In this document: positions 1 to 11,215 of the stretch, one piece after another | Layout: each line of letters begins with the position of its first letter | Numbering within the stretch: position 1 is the stretch's first letter | Source: Desmodus rotundus | Lineage: Eukaryota; Chordata; Mammalia; Chiroptera; Phyllostomidae | Direction: 5' to 3' | NCBI RefSeq assembly: GCF_022682495.2 | Contig: NC_071390.1 | Span: 149,954,583-150,018,582, forward strand | Length of the DNA stretch: 64,000 nt | Notes under the pieces: generated by a model | What the model was told of the DNA's origin: nothing | Seen by the model: only the letters and a program-made list of their open reading frames with translations | The model's database searches: none | Made by a program: the position numbers and the translations under genes

Positions 1-888
1 CCTCCAGGCCTTCAGAGGCACAAATGTCATCTCCATTTAGTGTTTTCTCAAAAAAGAAAGATAGAACAATCTTAACCCAGCAATTTTGCTGCCTTCTCTG
101 CAGGATGAAGACATCCAACAAGCATGTGTTGCTCACTGACCACCTTCTTGCTCCTCGGAATGATTTACAGGAAACTTATCGACAAAGTTGACTTAATTTG
201 GTTTACAGATGGATGGCATCTGAAAGATGTACCGGGACACTACCAAGCTGGATGTGCAGTAACCTCCATGACGGACATAACTGAATAAGATCTGCCCAAC
301 AGGGTGAGTTGATTGCTCTAACTCTAACTCAAGCTTGTCAATCAGCCAAAGATCTAATAGCCAATATTTACACTGATAGTTGCTATGCCTTTGGCGTAGC
401 TCACAACTTTGGAATGTTATGGAAGCAGCGAGGCTTCTTAACTGCCTCAGAGCAGCCCGTACAGAATGAAAAACTGGTTGCAGAATGGTTAGATTCCAAA
501 CAGCAACCAAGACAGTTGGCAATTATCAAAATTCCAGGACATTCTAACGCTGCCACCATGGAAGAAAAAGGAAATCATGTGTCTGATGCTGCAGCTAGAC
601 AAGCAGCATTAAACAGCCAAATTATGCAGACCTGAGAATGCCCATTGCTTCCTATTAAGTCAATAAGACCGTCTCTTACAGTTCCAACAGACAGCTACAG
701 AAGAAGAAAAGAGGATATGAAAAAAAAAAGGGGGGGGGACGGTGTAAACTTTGACCCAGACAAGCAGATCTGGTTTGGACCCAGTCGGAAACCCGTCTAC
801 CTAGAGGAGCTCAATCACCTAAACTTCAATATGCACTTGAGCTAACACATCGAGGTCCTTAGAAGATGATTTCATGGAGTAAACAATA
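1..888 (+). pseudogene. ERV pol remnant, RNase H segment
   Basis: Decayed pol of an endogenous gammaretrovirus-like (ERV class I) provirus. From about 190 to 640 the + strand encodes an RNase H domain in pieces. An FTDG start near 209 is followed by frame breaks. An open stretch (309-635) then carries the IYTDSCYAF motif around an active-site Asp, and near its end the PGHSN and NHVSDAAARQAA motifs typical of retroviral RNase H. The segment 640-880 is the linker leading to integrase and has an A/G-run frameshift at about 720-740. There is no intact reading frame across the region, so it is not functional. The 5' half of the provirus (LTR, gag, protease, most of RT) lies outside the window. The polarity agrees with the integrase and 3' LTR downstream. 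Confidence 0.85.
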
Positions 889-1005
889 CAAGGTGGGGCA
901 AAAGTAGGTTTACAGTTGTTTGTATGGAAAATAATACATAATTAATAAATAATACAAGAGTAAGCTGTGTATTCACAACTGTAAACCTACTTTTGCCAAC
1001 CCCTG
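889..1005. mobile_element. mariner-type MITE inside the ERV
   Basis: A 117-bp element made almost wholly of terminal inverted repeats. The two arms share 22 identical bases (near 900-920 and 973-995) reading GCAAAAGTAGGTTTACAG on the inner side, and they pair into one long hairpin. A TA dinucleotide precedes the left end (887-888), and the right flank CA looks like a mutated TA, as expected for Tc1/mariner insertion. The arm sequence resembles the irritans-type mariners of mammals; I have not confirmed the family name. It has no coding capacity. It lies between the pol linker and integrase of the ERV, so it moved in after the retrovirus was fixed. Confidence 0.85.
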
Positions 1006-1775
1006 CATTGCTAGAAACCACCTCCTTCTGTAGCTCATAAAGTATATAGAAGATGTTCCGTGTGTCCAAAACATGTCCCTGGAAAATCACTCCATGGGTC
1101 CCAAGGATATTTGCCTCTTCCTTTAGGTTCATTTGAAGTATGGTCATTGGATTTTATCCAAATGCCACCGTCCTGAGGAGACACATATGTGTTAGTTATG
1201 ATCTGTATGTTTTCCCATACGGTTACATAGTGACTGAAGGACTCATGTCACGGGGCAAATACTGCAAGCTGTCTGTAAGACTTGGCTGTGCAACAGCATT
1301 TCCACTGGGCTCGTTACCCCAGTCTTCTGGACGGGTGAAACATACAAGTGGTACAATTAAAACTCAACTAGAGAAACATTTAAAAGCTTTTCATCTCCCC
1401 TGGCCAAAAGCTCTCCCCATAGTGCTCCTCAACCTGAAATCGACTCCTTTTGGTAAACATGGTCTTTCTCCTTATTTTATACTCATTGGTCACCCTATGC
1501 ATCTGGATAAAGGGCCATGTGAACCAACCTTACTAAATGGAGACTTTCTGAATTACTATCAAGGACTTACTAACCAGCTTAAAGAAATCGACAAATAAGT
1601 AGCTGATTTATTTCACAGTGGCTAGGAGATGGAGACTTAAAGATCGTGACTTACAACCAGGAGAAATCGTCCATTAGGAAAGATATCAATTAAAGACTCT
1701 CTCCTACCTCATTGGAAGGGACCTTACCAAGTATTACTAACTAGTCCGTGTGCAGCTACACTTAAAGGTATAACA
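1006..1775 (+). pseudogene. ERV pol remnant, integrase segment
   Basis: Continuation of pol after the MITE. The open frame 1140-1598 covers the back part of the integrase catalytic core. It shows the PQSSGRVK stretch, where integrases of this group carry the third catalytic residue (Glu of the DDE triad); here the codon at 1338-1340 is AAA (Lys). It also shows GKHGLSPYFILIGHPM, the conserved motif after the core. The C-terminal domain follows out of frame, with the LQPGEIVH-like region near 1655-1675 and the WKGPYQV-like region near 1715-1740. Stops and frameshifts show it is dead. Homology to gammaretroviral integrase is by motif recognition. Confidence 0.82.
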
Positions 1776-3115
1776 CAAGGTTCACATTTCTCAAAAAAAA
1801 AAAAAAAGAAAGAAAAAAGTGCCAGACTGCAAATGGGCGTCTGTCCCATCTGACACTCACCTCCCCCTACAGCAAGCAGCACAGACCCCTCAAAGTGAAA
1901 GCCTCTGCCATCAGGGGTGGACAGCTGTCCCACGACATCAGGAAGGCCTGTATACGACAGATTGACGTTGAACACTGTTTTATTGTCTTCACCTGTCTGC
2001 AAATAATATTAGAACAATAGTTATACCTGTTCTCTGGGCTTTGTGCAGACCTTGTGCTTAGAGCCCACCTCTTAATAATTGTTGAAAGTGTATAAGATAA
2101 CTGTGTATTATCAACAATACTCTGCTTGTGGTTTCTATGTTGAAATTTAGAAGAAATGCTATTACAAAAGGAAGGAAAGGAATGTGTATATTTTTGAGAG
2201 AAGTTAAAAGGAAGCAATTTATCCTAATAAGTTGGTTATTTCTGAATGAGTAAAAACAGATGAACTAAGAAGGACAAGGGGAATCGTAGACGGTTAGTGG
2301 AAAGAAATCTTGAGAAAGGAATTTTATGTATAAACGCTACAACCCAATAATGGGGACATACCCCTTAACCCAGCAAAGGCTACTAACTGTGTTAATTCCA
2401 ATGGAAACTGAAGTGGCTATTCAAAAAGAAAAAAAGTCCACCATATTAGCCACTGAGGCACAAGACATTTACATATGAAGCTCTTACTGTCCTCTTGATC
2501 TCTGGAAAATTTTAGATGATAATTGTAACTTACACCATTGTGTTCTTATAGCCTTGGCCTCGATTAAACCTTAAAGTTACAGTTCCCAACTGCACAACTA
2601 GCAGGAATCACATCAATAGTGGATGACACTCGAGTCCTTCCAATGGGAAATAAATGGGTCATATTAAAATAATTAATAATAAATAATAATAATAATAATA
2701 CCACCAGTAAATGGTGACCCATCTCACGGTCAGATTGTGAGAACTGAAGAGATGCGTGGTTGTGCCCTTGACCTATAAGTAAATATTATACTAGGCACAA
2801 AATGCAGAGAAGTGAGACAGACAGCAAAACTTCAGTCATGATAGCTTGCAGGTTAGAAATGACGCAAAGTGAGTTTTTTTCCCTTAATTAAGGCCCATGA
2901 GACCTGACTGCCTCCCATTATCCGCCTTGCCCTTTTGAGAAAAATTCGGCCATGACTTGCATCCAAGGTTATGGTCTTGCCCCACCTTCAGTGGTCCACC
3001 ATTTCAGGAAGACCAACACCAACACTAAGTCTTCCTAGGAAGGAGCACTGGTAGTGCCATGGGACCACCTTATCCAGCCAAGAGGTTAATGCATCCTGGG
3101 TGTTGATTAATGACC
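1776..3115 (+). other. Decayed ERV env/3' region
   Basis: Between integrase and the polypurine tract lies about 1.3 kb where env should be. I see no env motif I can name and no long sense frame. An A-rich run at 1793-1820 and an (AAT)n tract at about 2667-2701 interrupt it. The position between pol and the 3' LTR is the main reason for assigning it to the provirus. Parts could be later insertions. Confidence 0.45.
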
Positions 3116-3127
3116 AAAAGGGGGAAT
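3116..3127 (+). other. ERV polypurine tract
   Basis: AAAAGGGGGAAT lies immediately before the TG that opens the LTR. This is the expected site and composition for the plus-strand primer of a retrovirus, and it identifies the repeat to its right as a 3' LTR. Confidence 0.75.
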
Positions 3128-3765
3128 TGTGAACCAAAAGGAGGCCACATACTAAACCTGACGAGCTCAGGGAAGGCCTACATGGTGGGCCTTACAAACT
3201 CAAAGACTGAAAATAATCACATAGGATGGTCTGAACATAAAAGTCCTAACTAAAAGCAGGTCATAACAGAAGTCACGTCCAAGGCCTGTAGCTTCCTTGA
3301 CAAAAGTCGACCTTTACCTTAGGTAAGACCATCTATGGTGCTTTTCACCTAAGATAACATACCTCTGAAATGTCAGAGTAATCTCTTTTCCCAGACCTCC
3401 GGGAGCACAACCACTGCCGCAGAGCAGAAGGCCACAGACCTCTCACTGCTATCTTGATCCCCGCACACCACCTCTGTGTGCTGCGAATGTTCATTGTCTG
3501 CTCTCCCTGCCCACCAGTGTAAAAAAAGTATGTGTCTCTCCAATTTACCTTCTATTCCATCCCAGAGACTCTTCCGCTTTGCTTCTCCCACTCCATTCAT
3601 CTTCCACCAATGGCTTTCACGTAACCCTCCTTAAATAAGCTACAGAACTGCCGTTCTCCAGAGCATTTTCTCGATCCATTGAGACTTTGCTGGCAACTGT
3701 TGTCATTTGGGTTCAGATAAACCCTTCTAAGACTTTTGCTTAGGCTGCACATTCTTTGGTGGACA
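3128..3765 (+). repeat. ERV 3' LTR
   Basis: A region of about 638 bp that begins TGTGAACC directly after the polypurine tract and ends ...GGACA near 3765, matching the TG...CA rule. Inside are a CCAAT box (3607-3611), an AT-rich TTAAATAA stretch at about 3630 that could be a degenerate TATA box, and AGATAAA at about 3714 as a possible variant poly(A) signal. The 5' LTR is outside the window, so LTR identity (age) and the TSD cannot be checked. The right edge is by inference. Confidence 0.72.
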
Positions 3766-4625
3766 ATCCTAACGGAGAAAGTTAGGAAGGGTCTGCTCAT
3801 TCTAATCATTCACACAGCCACCCTCCCTCAGAAGTGAAGAGTGTCTGGGGTGAAAGGGCTGAAAGTGTGCACACAGCTGCAGGCTGTCCCCGGGAAGCCT
3901 CCCGAGACTTCGATGTCTCCCTGCTGGCGCGCTCGCGTTTACAACGTTCCTGCGGCATTCCAAGTGTGTGTGTGTTTACAACACTGGATTCAGACATGAC
4001 GCTTGTTCAGCTCAATTCATCTTTGGATAGTCAGTGACACAAACGGAAATCTGAAGGAGACAAAAAAAGAACACAGCAATTCTCTTCCCCATCTCCTTTC
4101 TCCTGGTCTCATATTTTCATTCTTCATTATATTCTTGTTCTTGCCCTTTACTATATTCTTATAGTCTGCACACTTCTGGCCTTCTCTCCCTGCTGCTTCC
4201 ATATCTTCAACATATGTACGGTCTCATCTCGTTTTAGTGCTTCAAAAATATGCCTTCAGAAACGTAAACTCCATGCTCACATTCTGAAGTACTAAAATGA
4301 TCCTTAGGTCAACCATCCCCAGAGTTTAAGCCAAGGCCTTTGGCAGAGAAATGCAGGCCCGTGAGCTGGAAATGATGGTTCCTGCTTGGCTGAGGAATTT
4401 AAGCAGAGAACTCTGAGTTTCTCCTTCCCTGCATTCGCATGGCCACCACCTCTGGGTGCTAATCTCAGCCCTCCCAGCCAGCTACCTCTGAGTCTTTCAT
4501 CATATGTTCCTTCTGCTCATTTTGAGTGAAGGGGTCCCTCGTGCCCCTAAAGTAAGAATCAAAATCAGATTCCCTCTGTGACCTCACGTGACATGTCTCC
4601 TCCGCATGGAGTGACCCGCTGGGTT
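3766..4625. other. Intergenic, no feature recognised
   Basis: Unique-looking sequence after the LTR. Open frames here are short and show no protein family. There is a short (GT)n tract at about 3965-3976. Confidence 0.5.
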
Positions 4626-4930
4626 GCTGGATTTTATCAGGCGTTGACAAATGTTTATTCAGCATCTCCTGTGCCAAGCATTGTGCTAGACTCTGGGGTG
4701 TGTGGCAGAGAAACAAACAAGACCTCTGCACTAGGAGGCTTAGCTGCTGGTGGGGAAAGCAGATGGAAAACAAACCAGGCCCTGATTAAATGGCAGGCAT
4801 AACAAGGGCTCTGATGTCATCTGGGGCTGTGGGAGGCTATTGTGGGAAGCCAGAGCTGGTCCCATAGCTCAGAGAATCTTCCCCGAGGAAGTGATATTCA
4901 AAACTGTGAGCAATTCTGAGGACAGTGGGT
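4626..4930 (-). repeat. Ancient LINE2-type fragment (reverse)
   Basis: On the + strand this begins with the reverse of the L2/MIR tail (AATGTTTATTCAGCATCTCC, then GTGCCAAGCATTGTGCTAGA), and continues with the characteristic 'crossing accumulation' of diverged L2 sequence. It is old and has no coding capacity. The edges are approximate. Confidence 0.6.
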
Positions 4931-5570
4931 ATATTCTGCTATTGTTTCGTAAATGACTGAGAAAGTTAGGTCCCATGAGAAGTGTTGTTTGGGGCAGTTA
5001 CAGAGTGTCCTCTCCTGTTTTTGAAATGACAGTTGGTAGTGTCCCGCAGGAACTGTAATTTTATGATTATTGAATCACAAAGTGATTGAACACACTCAGC
5101 TAAGAAACTTGTTCAAAAGAGACAATTTGGTTCCCCTAGGATTGGAATTTGAACGCAGCCGAGACTCCTGACATCCCCAAATCTCATTCCTGTGTCATCC
5201 TGGGGTGAAGTTGTCTTGGGAGGATAAGAGAAACACATGCTGTCACCCAGCTCCCTGAGCTAATGTTTCACAGGCTGACAATGACAGAGTGATTGCCTTT
5301 GATTGAGCACATATTCAAGTATTCACTGGGTACATATAGCCTATTAGAGTATGCACTACAAAATAAAGAACGCAAGGACCTTCAAGGGTCCCACAAGATT
5401 CTCCAAGTCTAAATGTGCGTGCATTTAGTTAATTATTGTATTTTTCCCTAAGTGTATTTATGAAATAAGTTGACTGTGTGGTAGACATCTCAATAGTTAA
5501 TGCGGATTCCCCCTTGCAGAAAACCCGACCTCTCTGTTCAGTTCTTGCTATGCCTGGCTATGATTTTACA
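4931..5570. other. Intergenic; possible MIR remnant
   Basis: No gene. About 5095-5165 reads like a reverse MIR (a TTGAACGCAGCC-type segment), but divergence is high. The rest is unassigned. Confidence 0.4.
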
Positions 5571-5584
5571 CCACTAGAGGGCGC
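5571..5584 (+). promoter_or_regulatory. CTCF consensus motif
   Basis: CCACTAGAGGGCGC matches the 14-base CTCF core consensus (CCASYAGRKGGCRS) at every position. It is followed by GCG, so CpGs lie in and next to the core. It sits in unique sequence, not in a recognised repeat. In this orientation the motif reads left to right. Occupancy cannot be judged from sequence. Given the expected synteny it lies between GSX2 and PDGFRA. Confidence 0.65.
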
Positions 5585-6180
5585 GCGAGGCCAGCTCAGG
5601 CTCTAGCTAGGTCCCTCCTGGGAGAGTCCACAATCTGCGCCTGAAAGAAAGCCAAAGTGTTCCCAAATGTTCTGGAGAGGAACCAGGTCAGGGCCTCTCC
5701 CTCCTCTCAGAGTCCCCAGTCACCCCTAGAAACCGGTTCAGTTCCAGTCCAGCCCTCAACAAGCCTGCAATTCCACTTGAAGTCCAACCCTGTCTGGAGT
5801 CATTTCAGAACACTGTGTGTGTGTATGGGGCAGTGGGAGGGGGAGGGGAGGAAGGCGTGTGATGCAATAAAAACTAAAGCCATTTTCCATCTCCTACCCA
5901 GTGTCAGGCTCTGTGCTAGGTAGACAGGTAATTTCAACATAAAATGGTTGGTGATAACATAGAAAGCCACGAACGCACAGAATCAGGGCGCTTTACCGAA
6001 CTTCAGAGGTTGGGGAAGGCTTCCTGGGGCAGTGTCTGAACTTAGACCTGTAGAATAAGTAGAAATAACCAGGAAAGAAAAGTAAGAGAGGGGTTCCTGA
6101 CAGAGGGAGCAGCTTGCGCAAAGGCGCAGAGGCCAGCGCGGGAACAGGCGCCGCTGTGGCTCCATCAGAGGCTGGGCTGG
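5585..6180 (-). repeat. Diverged ancient LINE fragment (reverse) in part
   Basis: The stretch 5985-6165 (GGGGAAGGCTTCCTGGGG, then GCGCAAAGGCGCAGAGGCC) matches the general layout of reverse-strand L2-class sequence ('gggaaggcttcc ... gtgcaaaggc'). 5585-5880 is unassigned unique sequence with a short GT run at about 5815. Confidence 0.5.
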
Positions 6181-8415
6181 TCCTGGTGCGCAGCTCTAGA
6201 GCAGCTAGAAATCCAGCAGGCCCGCGGGGACTTCAGAGAGAGAACTCAGGGCCTGAACTTAAGTTCAACTCAAATTAAAGTGTCCAAAATTGGCTCCTGT
6301 AGCCAATATCAGTGCCTCGTAATGTTCAATCTGCATTGATTGCTAAAATTCTCAAACAGTAAAACAAAAATCTTAGCTGCCGGTAAAGAATGGCGCCATA
6401 CGTTTTGCATTTACCACACACACACAAAACCGTATTTTGACAGACTCAGACTGTGATGCATCGTGGAGCAAAAAGATTTAGCTTTCTGAGGTTCCCCCAT
6501 GGAAACAGCAGTCTTAAGTCAGCAGGCATTGTTGGAAACATGTCTTATTAACAGTTTTTCCATGGCAGTCCTGTGACATGCCCAGTATAATTATTGTAGG
6601 TTAGCCTCGTTTATGTCTGCTTGGGAACATTACGGCCAAATGAACCCAAGTAATTTATCCAATTAAAAGGCAAGTTTTTATGGTTAAGTCATGTTCCTAC
6701 AGAAACAAATAACACTTAACAGGTACATGCATGCATCTTGAAGAAGAACCTTGATAATTCAGATCTGATACCTATTTCCATTGTGGTTGATTTCAGCCAT
6801 GATTGTGTGGACTTCCCATCTTCTACTAAGTAAGGGTGCAATGGCATGGTTTTATTTGTAAAAACACATACATGAGTGTAAATTTGATTTAAGATATAAT
6901 TCAACACTCCTTGAGATAATTAGCAACACACCAGACTATCATACATGCAGTAAGTAAGGAATGACTAATATGAATTCTGTCAAAGATTTCTGTGGGTCAC
7001 CTGAATTTCCCAGTGACAGAATCTGAACTACACTCGACAACTTTATGTATGAACTGCTGTTCCTGTAGGTCCAAAACCAGCAGAATATCAGCAATTCATG
7101 AGGTTTAACCTAATACCTAGCCTACTAAACTAGTCTATTATTATATGTGCTGCCGAAGCGGCGTGCAAACTGGTCTATTATTGCAGGTAGAAATTCACAT
7201 TGTATATCTATTCTACATGCTTAATAAACAAATTGTCTAGAGCTATGTGCTCAAATACCTAAGTTTTGGCCTGACATTTAAATGAGATTTAATGTATTTC
7301 CAATAAAAAACAACTTAAAATTGCAGGCTCCCACTTCAGATAGTGGTTATCTTATCTGCCTGTCTGAGTGCTGTTTGCTTTCCCTCAAGTCACCAATAAA
7401 ACCTGAGAAAGTGGAATTGGCCACCCAAGAGTTCCTTGTACCCCCTCACCCCCTCCACCTGGATGACAGAGGAAGAACTTATTGATGGGTGCTGCTGAAT
7501 TCACTGGCTTGCCCAGATGACTGGTTAAAATGCACAGCCCTCTCCACGAGCATTACAAGTTTCTTTCTAAAGCTGTGTGACAAAGAGCTCATCCTTATGT
7601 TACAATCACACATCCTTCCAGAGGATAAATGCCAGCTGCGTCCACATATTACCTAAAAGGTAGGTGAAAAATAAATATTTCAATTATCCCAATACGTTCA
7701 TATCCAGACAGACCGCCAAAAGAATGGGTCCCTTTTTTGTTGTTGTTAATTTCAGTTTTTCGGTTCCATTTTAGGTGACGCCATAATCCCATGTCATTTT
7801 CCAAAAGTGTCTTCTGAATATGCTAGCTTACCTGATGGCCCTCACAGCCACGGGCTGAATGGGCAGAAATTCACTGCCACATGACCACGCAAATGGAGGG
7901 GGAGAGGTTGAGGACGTGTCCACGATGCCATGCTCAGGTGAGGAAAGAACGGGGACCCCCTAGGCTTCCAGCGATGGTCTCCCCACAGCCAGCATCATGT
8001 CGTTTGAAGTTAGAAATAGTTTTTGGAAACGGAATGGAATAGAGATGCTAACCAAGAAACTCAGAAGTAAAGTGTGTTTTTCCTCCTCTAACCTGAGCCG
8101 GGTAACTTTTCCTGTTCCTGTGCCTTTTTTCTAGCATTATGATTCACACCACATAAATGCTGCAAAAATTAAAAGGCTTATTGAACACCTTCTCTGAGCA
8201 AGGCTGGGTGCTTGCTAGGTTACCAGGAAGCAACACCAGAGAAATTACAAGAAATAGAAAACGATTTCCCAGAAGTGAAAAATCTACTCATTAAGAAACA
8301 AGCTATTAGCATACAAACAACACCAGGCGTCAGGGATTCTGTGCCTGGGGGTAGGGTGGGGGTGTGTCTGGAACAATGAGGATGTTTCTGGAAGTGGGAT
8401 TTAGGCTCCCACCAG
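6181..8415. other. Intergenic, no gene seen
   Basis: About 2.2 kb with no recognisable interspersed repeat or coding homology. It is AT-rich with scattered short open frames (longest about 67 codons). A short (CA)n lies at about 6415-6428. Part may be conserved non-coding DNA; that needs alignment to other mammals. Confidence 0.45.
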
Positions 8416-8960
8416 GTCAGCATTCAACTGCTCCAATTCAAACCACTCCTCCAAACCTGTGTCTTTTCTTGTATTCTCTCCACTGTCGATATCACAGCTC
8501 CAAGCGTCCCTCCACGTGGGGCATTATCCTTGACTAGCCCTTTTCCTTCCCTAGCTGAATCTGTTTAACCCCCAAGACCTCCAGATTTATCTCCCAAATC
8601 TCTCCTTGCACCCTATTTCCTTTCCTTCCCTCTTGCTTCCAGGGCCCTATTTCAAGTACGCAGCATCTCTCCCTGAGACTGACCACAGCTTCCTAACTGC
8701 TTTGCCCAACTCCAGCCTTCACAGCGCTGCTGGGGACCCACCTAAAGGCAAACCTGCCTGTACTATCCAAGCCCTTCAGTGGTCCCCCAGTGACCAGAAG
8801 ATCAAGTTGCAGAATGCTTGGCACCGCCCACCCCAAAGCCCATCCTAACGGGTCCCTGACTCTCTCCAGCTTGGCCCTGGACCCCTCTCCCTGCACCCAG
8901 CAGCCCCAGCACCGCAGCTCTGTCAACATCCTGCTGTTTGGGTCAGAACCTAGACCCCTC
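8416..8960 (+). repeat. LINE2 fragment
   Basis: Forward L2 3' region: the order CTTCCTAACTGCTTTGCC, then CCAAGCCCTTCAGTGGTCCC, then an ACCAGAAGATCAAG segment follows the L2 layout ('cctaactggtctccctg ... ccttcagtggctcccc ... aggataaagtcc'). The open frames in it are chance frames. Confidence 0.65.
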
Positions 8961-9722
8961 AGGACACCCTCTATTTTCCCTTCCCCTGTGTCTCTGGTGG
9001 GATTTGGGTTCCTTTCCTTTTTTTCCCTAGTAAAAGTTTTTTCTTTGCTTGCATCTGTGGTCTAAGGAGAAGAGAAAGAAATTTTCAGCTTTCTGGCCGA
9101 GAAAGAGGAAGGCAAGGATATCTTTGGAATCCTCCCTGTAGTGGGTGGGAGTTTGCTTGTTAGATCCAGAGCTAAAGGAGTGGCGAGGAATTGGAGCACA
9201 GACTGTGGGATTCTAGGAAGAGAATATCTCATTTTGCAAGGGAATGTTCCTCATTTTTCTATTCAGGGTTCATTTCAGGATTGGCAAGGTTATAGCTGTT
9301 CTGAGTCATTTTGACTTTCTCCATTTCCCCTAGGATCAGCCTCACACCAACAGAGGTGGAAGGAAGTCTTGATTCACAAGCCATAGATTTTCCCTCAAAC
9401 TTGATTCTTCTGTAGTGTTTCCCATCTCAGGTAATGGCATCACTACCATCCTCTCAGTTGCCCAAGTTCCAAATCTAGGAGTTCACTTTGTTCTTCCTTC
9501 TCCCTTACCGCCCATTATTCAGTGTTATTGATAGGCTTAACTGATTTATGCCTGCGGATCACTGTTACTCTAGGAACCAGAATGCTTGACCTATGTGACT
9601 CCAGGAGGTTGACAAGCAATTCAACAAGCAATTTGTGGACCAGGGGGTCTGTGAGTCATCAGGATGTATCTGAGCCATTGTGTTCCAGGGGGAACGTCAG
9701 CGACGCAGATAAAGACTTGTCT
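8961..9722 (+). repeat. Intergenic with short LINE2 piece
   Basis: 9390-9530 (CTCAGGTAATGGCATCAC, then CTCTCAGTTGCCCAAGTTCC, then a GGAGTTCACTTTG segment) matches the part of L2 that lies upstream of the copy described for 43900-44640. The rest shows nothing I recognise. Confidence 0.45.
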
Positions 9723-10080
9723 GCCCTGGCAGGGGAGCTCAGATGGTTAGAGCATCTTCCTGATATGCCAAGGTTGTGAATTCGATCCCCAGTCAGAGCA
9801 TAAGAATCAACCAATATTTTGTTTGCTTTTTTCTTCTATTGATTATGGAGGGAGGTGGGTTCACCTGGGGTGGGGTGGAGGGATGGGGAGAAAAGGCATA
9901 CAACTGTAATTGAATAACAATAAAAATTTTAAAAAAAACTAGAAAAAAAAAGAATCAACCAATAAATGCATAAAGAAGTGGAACAACAAAGTGATGTCTC
10001 TCTCTTTCTCTTTCTCTCTCCCACTCCCCACCCTGCCTCTCTCTAACAAAATCAATTAAAAAAATTGTTTTGAAAAAGAA
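9723..10080 (+). mobile_element. Bat VES-type SINE, split by an L1 piece
   Basis: tRNA-derived head GCCCTGGCAGGGGAGCTCAG then ATGGTTAGAGCATC (box A-like) and GTTGTGAATTCGATCCCC (box B-like), a 3' part with a (CT)-rich tract (10000-10050) and an A-rich tail. It belongs to the 'ggttagagcatc' type, also seen at 28055, 31313 and 40857. An L1 3' end is inserted at 9817-9949. Confidence 0.85.
9817..9949 (+). mobile_element. Truncated L1 3' end nested in SINE
   Basis: 133 bp ending in an A-rich tail after a 'caataaaaatttt' poly(A) signal region. It is flanked by a perfect 15-bp direct repeat AAGAATCAACCAATA (9802-9816 and 9950-9964), which is the hallmark of target-primed reverse transcription. The sequence before the tail ('aaaaggcatacaactgtaattgaataacaat') resembles a young bat L1 3' UTR. 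Confidence 0.85.
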
Positions 10081-10525
10081 TTGTTGATCAGCAGATAAAG
10101 AAATCCTAGGAAAATTGCTGCCTCTAACTCTTATCTGATTAACCTTTTTCCCAAACCTCTTACCTATTCTTTCTTCTCCGAATAAAAAGGTCAGTTTGAG
10201 ATGGGATGTTGAGACGGGTTTTAGGGCACATAACCTGCCATCTTCTCAGATCGCCAGCCGCCTGAATAAAGCGCCCATAAAGATTCAATCCTTGTCTCTC
10301 CTCGTCGGTTCTGGTAGTGACAGGCAGCATGAACGCCAGCTTTTCCAGTTTCAATAGTACCTCAAATCTGCCCCCTGTTCTCTCTCTCTCTCTCTCTCCA
10401 GTGCACCCACCTAGTCCCAAGAGACTCCTATCACAAGGAATCACCTTTTAATTGCTTTTCTACATCTCTTGCCTCCAGTCAACCCACTTTCCATTCAGTA
10501 GTCAGGGTGCTCTTCTTAAGTGTAA
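10081..10525. other. Intergenic, no gene seen
   Basis: Unique sequence with a (CT)n tract at 10379-10399. No coding homology. Confidence 0.45.
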
Positions 10526-11215
10526 ACTCTTATCTTTTATGTCAGTTAAACATGTTGTTGAACTATCACCTATATACAAAAAGAGCACAAGTCATAGTGT
10601 ATAACTCAGTGATTTTACATAAAGTATGTAACTCAGTGATGATTTCACATAAAATGACCACACTTAACCAGTATCTCAGAAAACCCCCCACACTTAGCCC
10701 CTTCCAGAGATTCCCACTATCCTAACTTCCAACACCGCAGATTGGTTTCGCCTCTTTAAAACTTTCTGTAAATAGAATCATCCAGTGTGTACTCCTCTGA
10801 ATCTGGCTCCTCTCACTCAACACTTTGTTACTGAGATTCATTCATGTTCTTGCTTGTAAGTCGTAGTTTGTTTATTTTCATTTCTGGGAAATATTCCATT
10901 GTATGAATTCCCCACAATTTACCCACCCTACTGTTGGTGGCTACTGTGTATCCAGTTTTTAGCTATCGAGAATAATGCTGCTGTGCACATTCTCATGCCT
11001 GACTTTGGGTGAGCCTATGTACGCATTTCTGTTGGGAATACACCTAGGAGTGGAGCTGCTGGGTCAGGGGCCGTGCACACTCCAGGAGATATGCCCATTC
11101 CCCGAGCAGCTGGCCCCGCGTACGCTCTCCCCAGCAGCAGTGCGTGAGCATTCCATTTGCTCTGTGTCCTTGCCAACTCTCGATGTTTGTCTGTCTTTTC
11201 AATTCCAGTCATTTT
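10526..11215 (-). mobile_element. Old L1 fragment (reverse)
   Basis: Reverse-strand L1 ORF2-end/3' UTR layout: 'aactttctgtaaatagaatcatcc', 'tattccattgtatgaattcc', 'gctgctgtgcacattc', 'gttgggaatacacctaggagtgg', 'cattcc...tgtccttgcc'. It is heavily diverged and not coding. The same layout recurs at 18150-19262. Confidence 0.75.

Noticed and set aside
3766..4040. Possible primer-binding site or second LTR after the ERV LTR
   Set aside because: The LTR is preceded by a polypurine tract and pol, so it is the 3' LTR; what follows is flanking genomic sequence.
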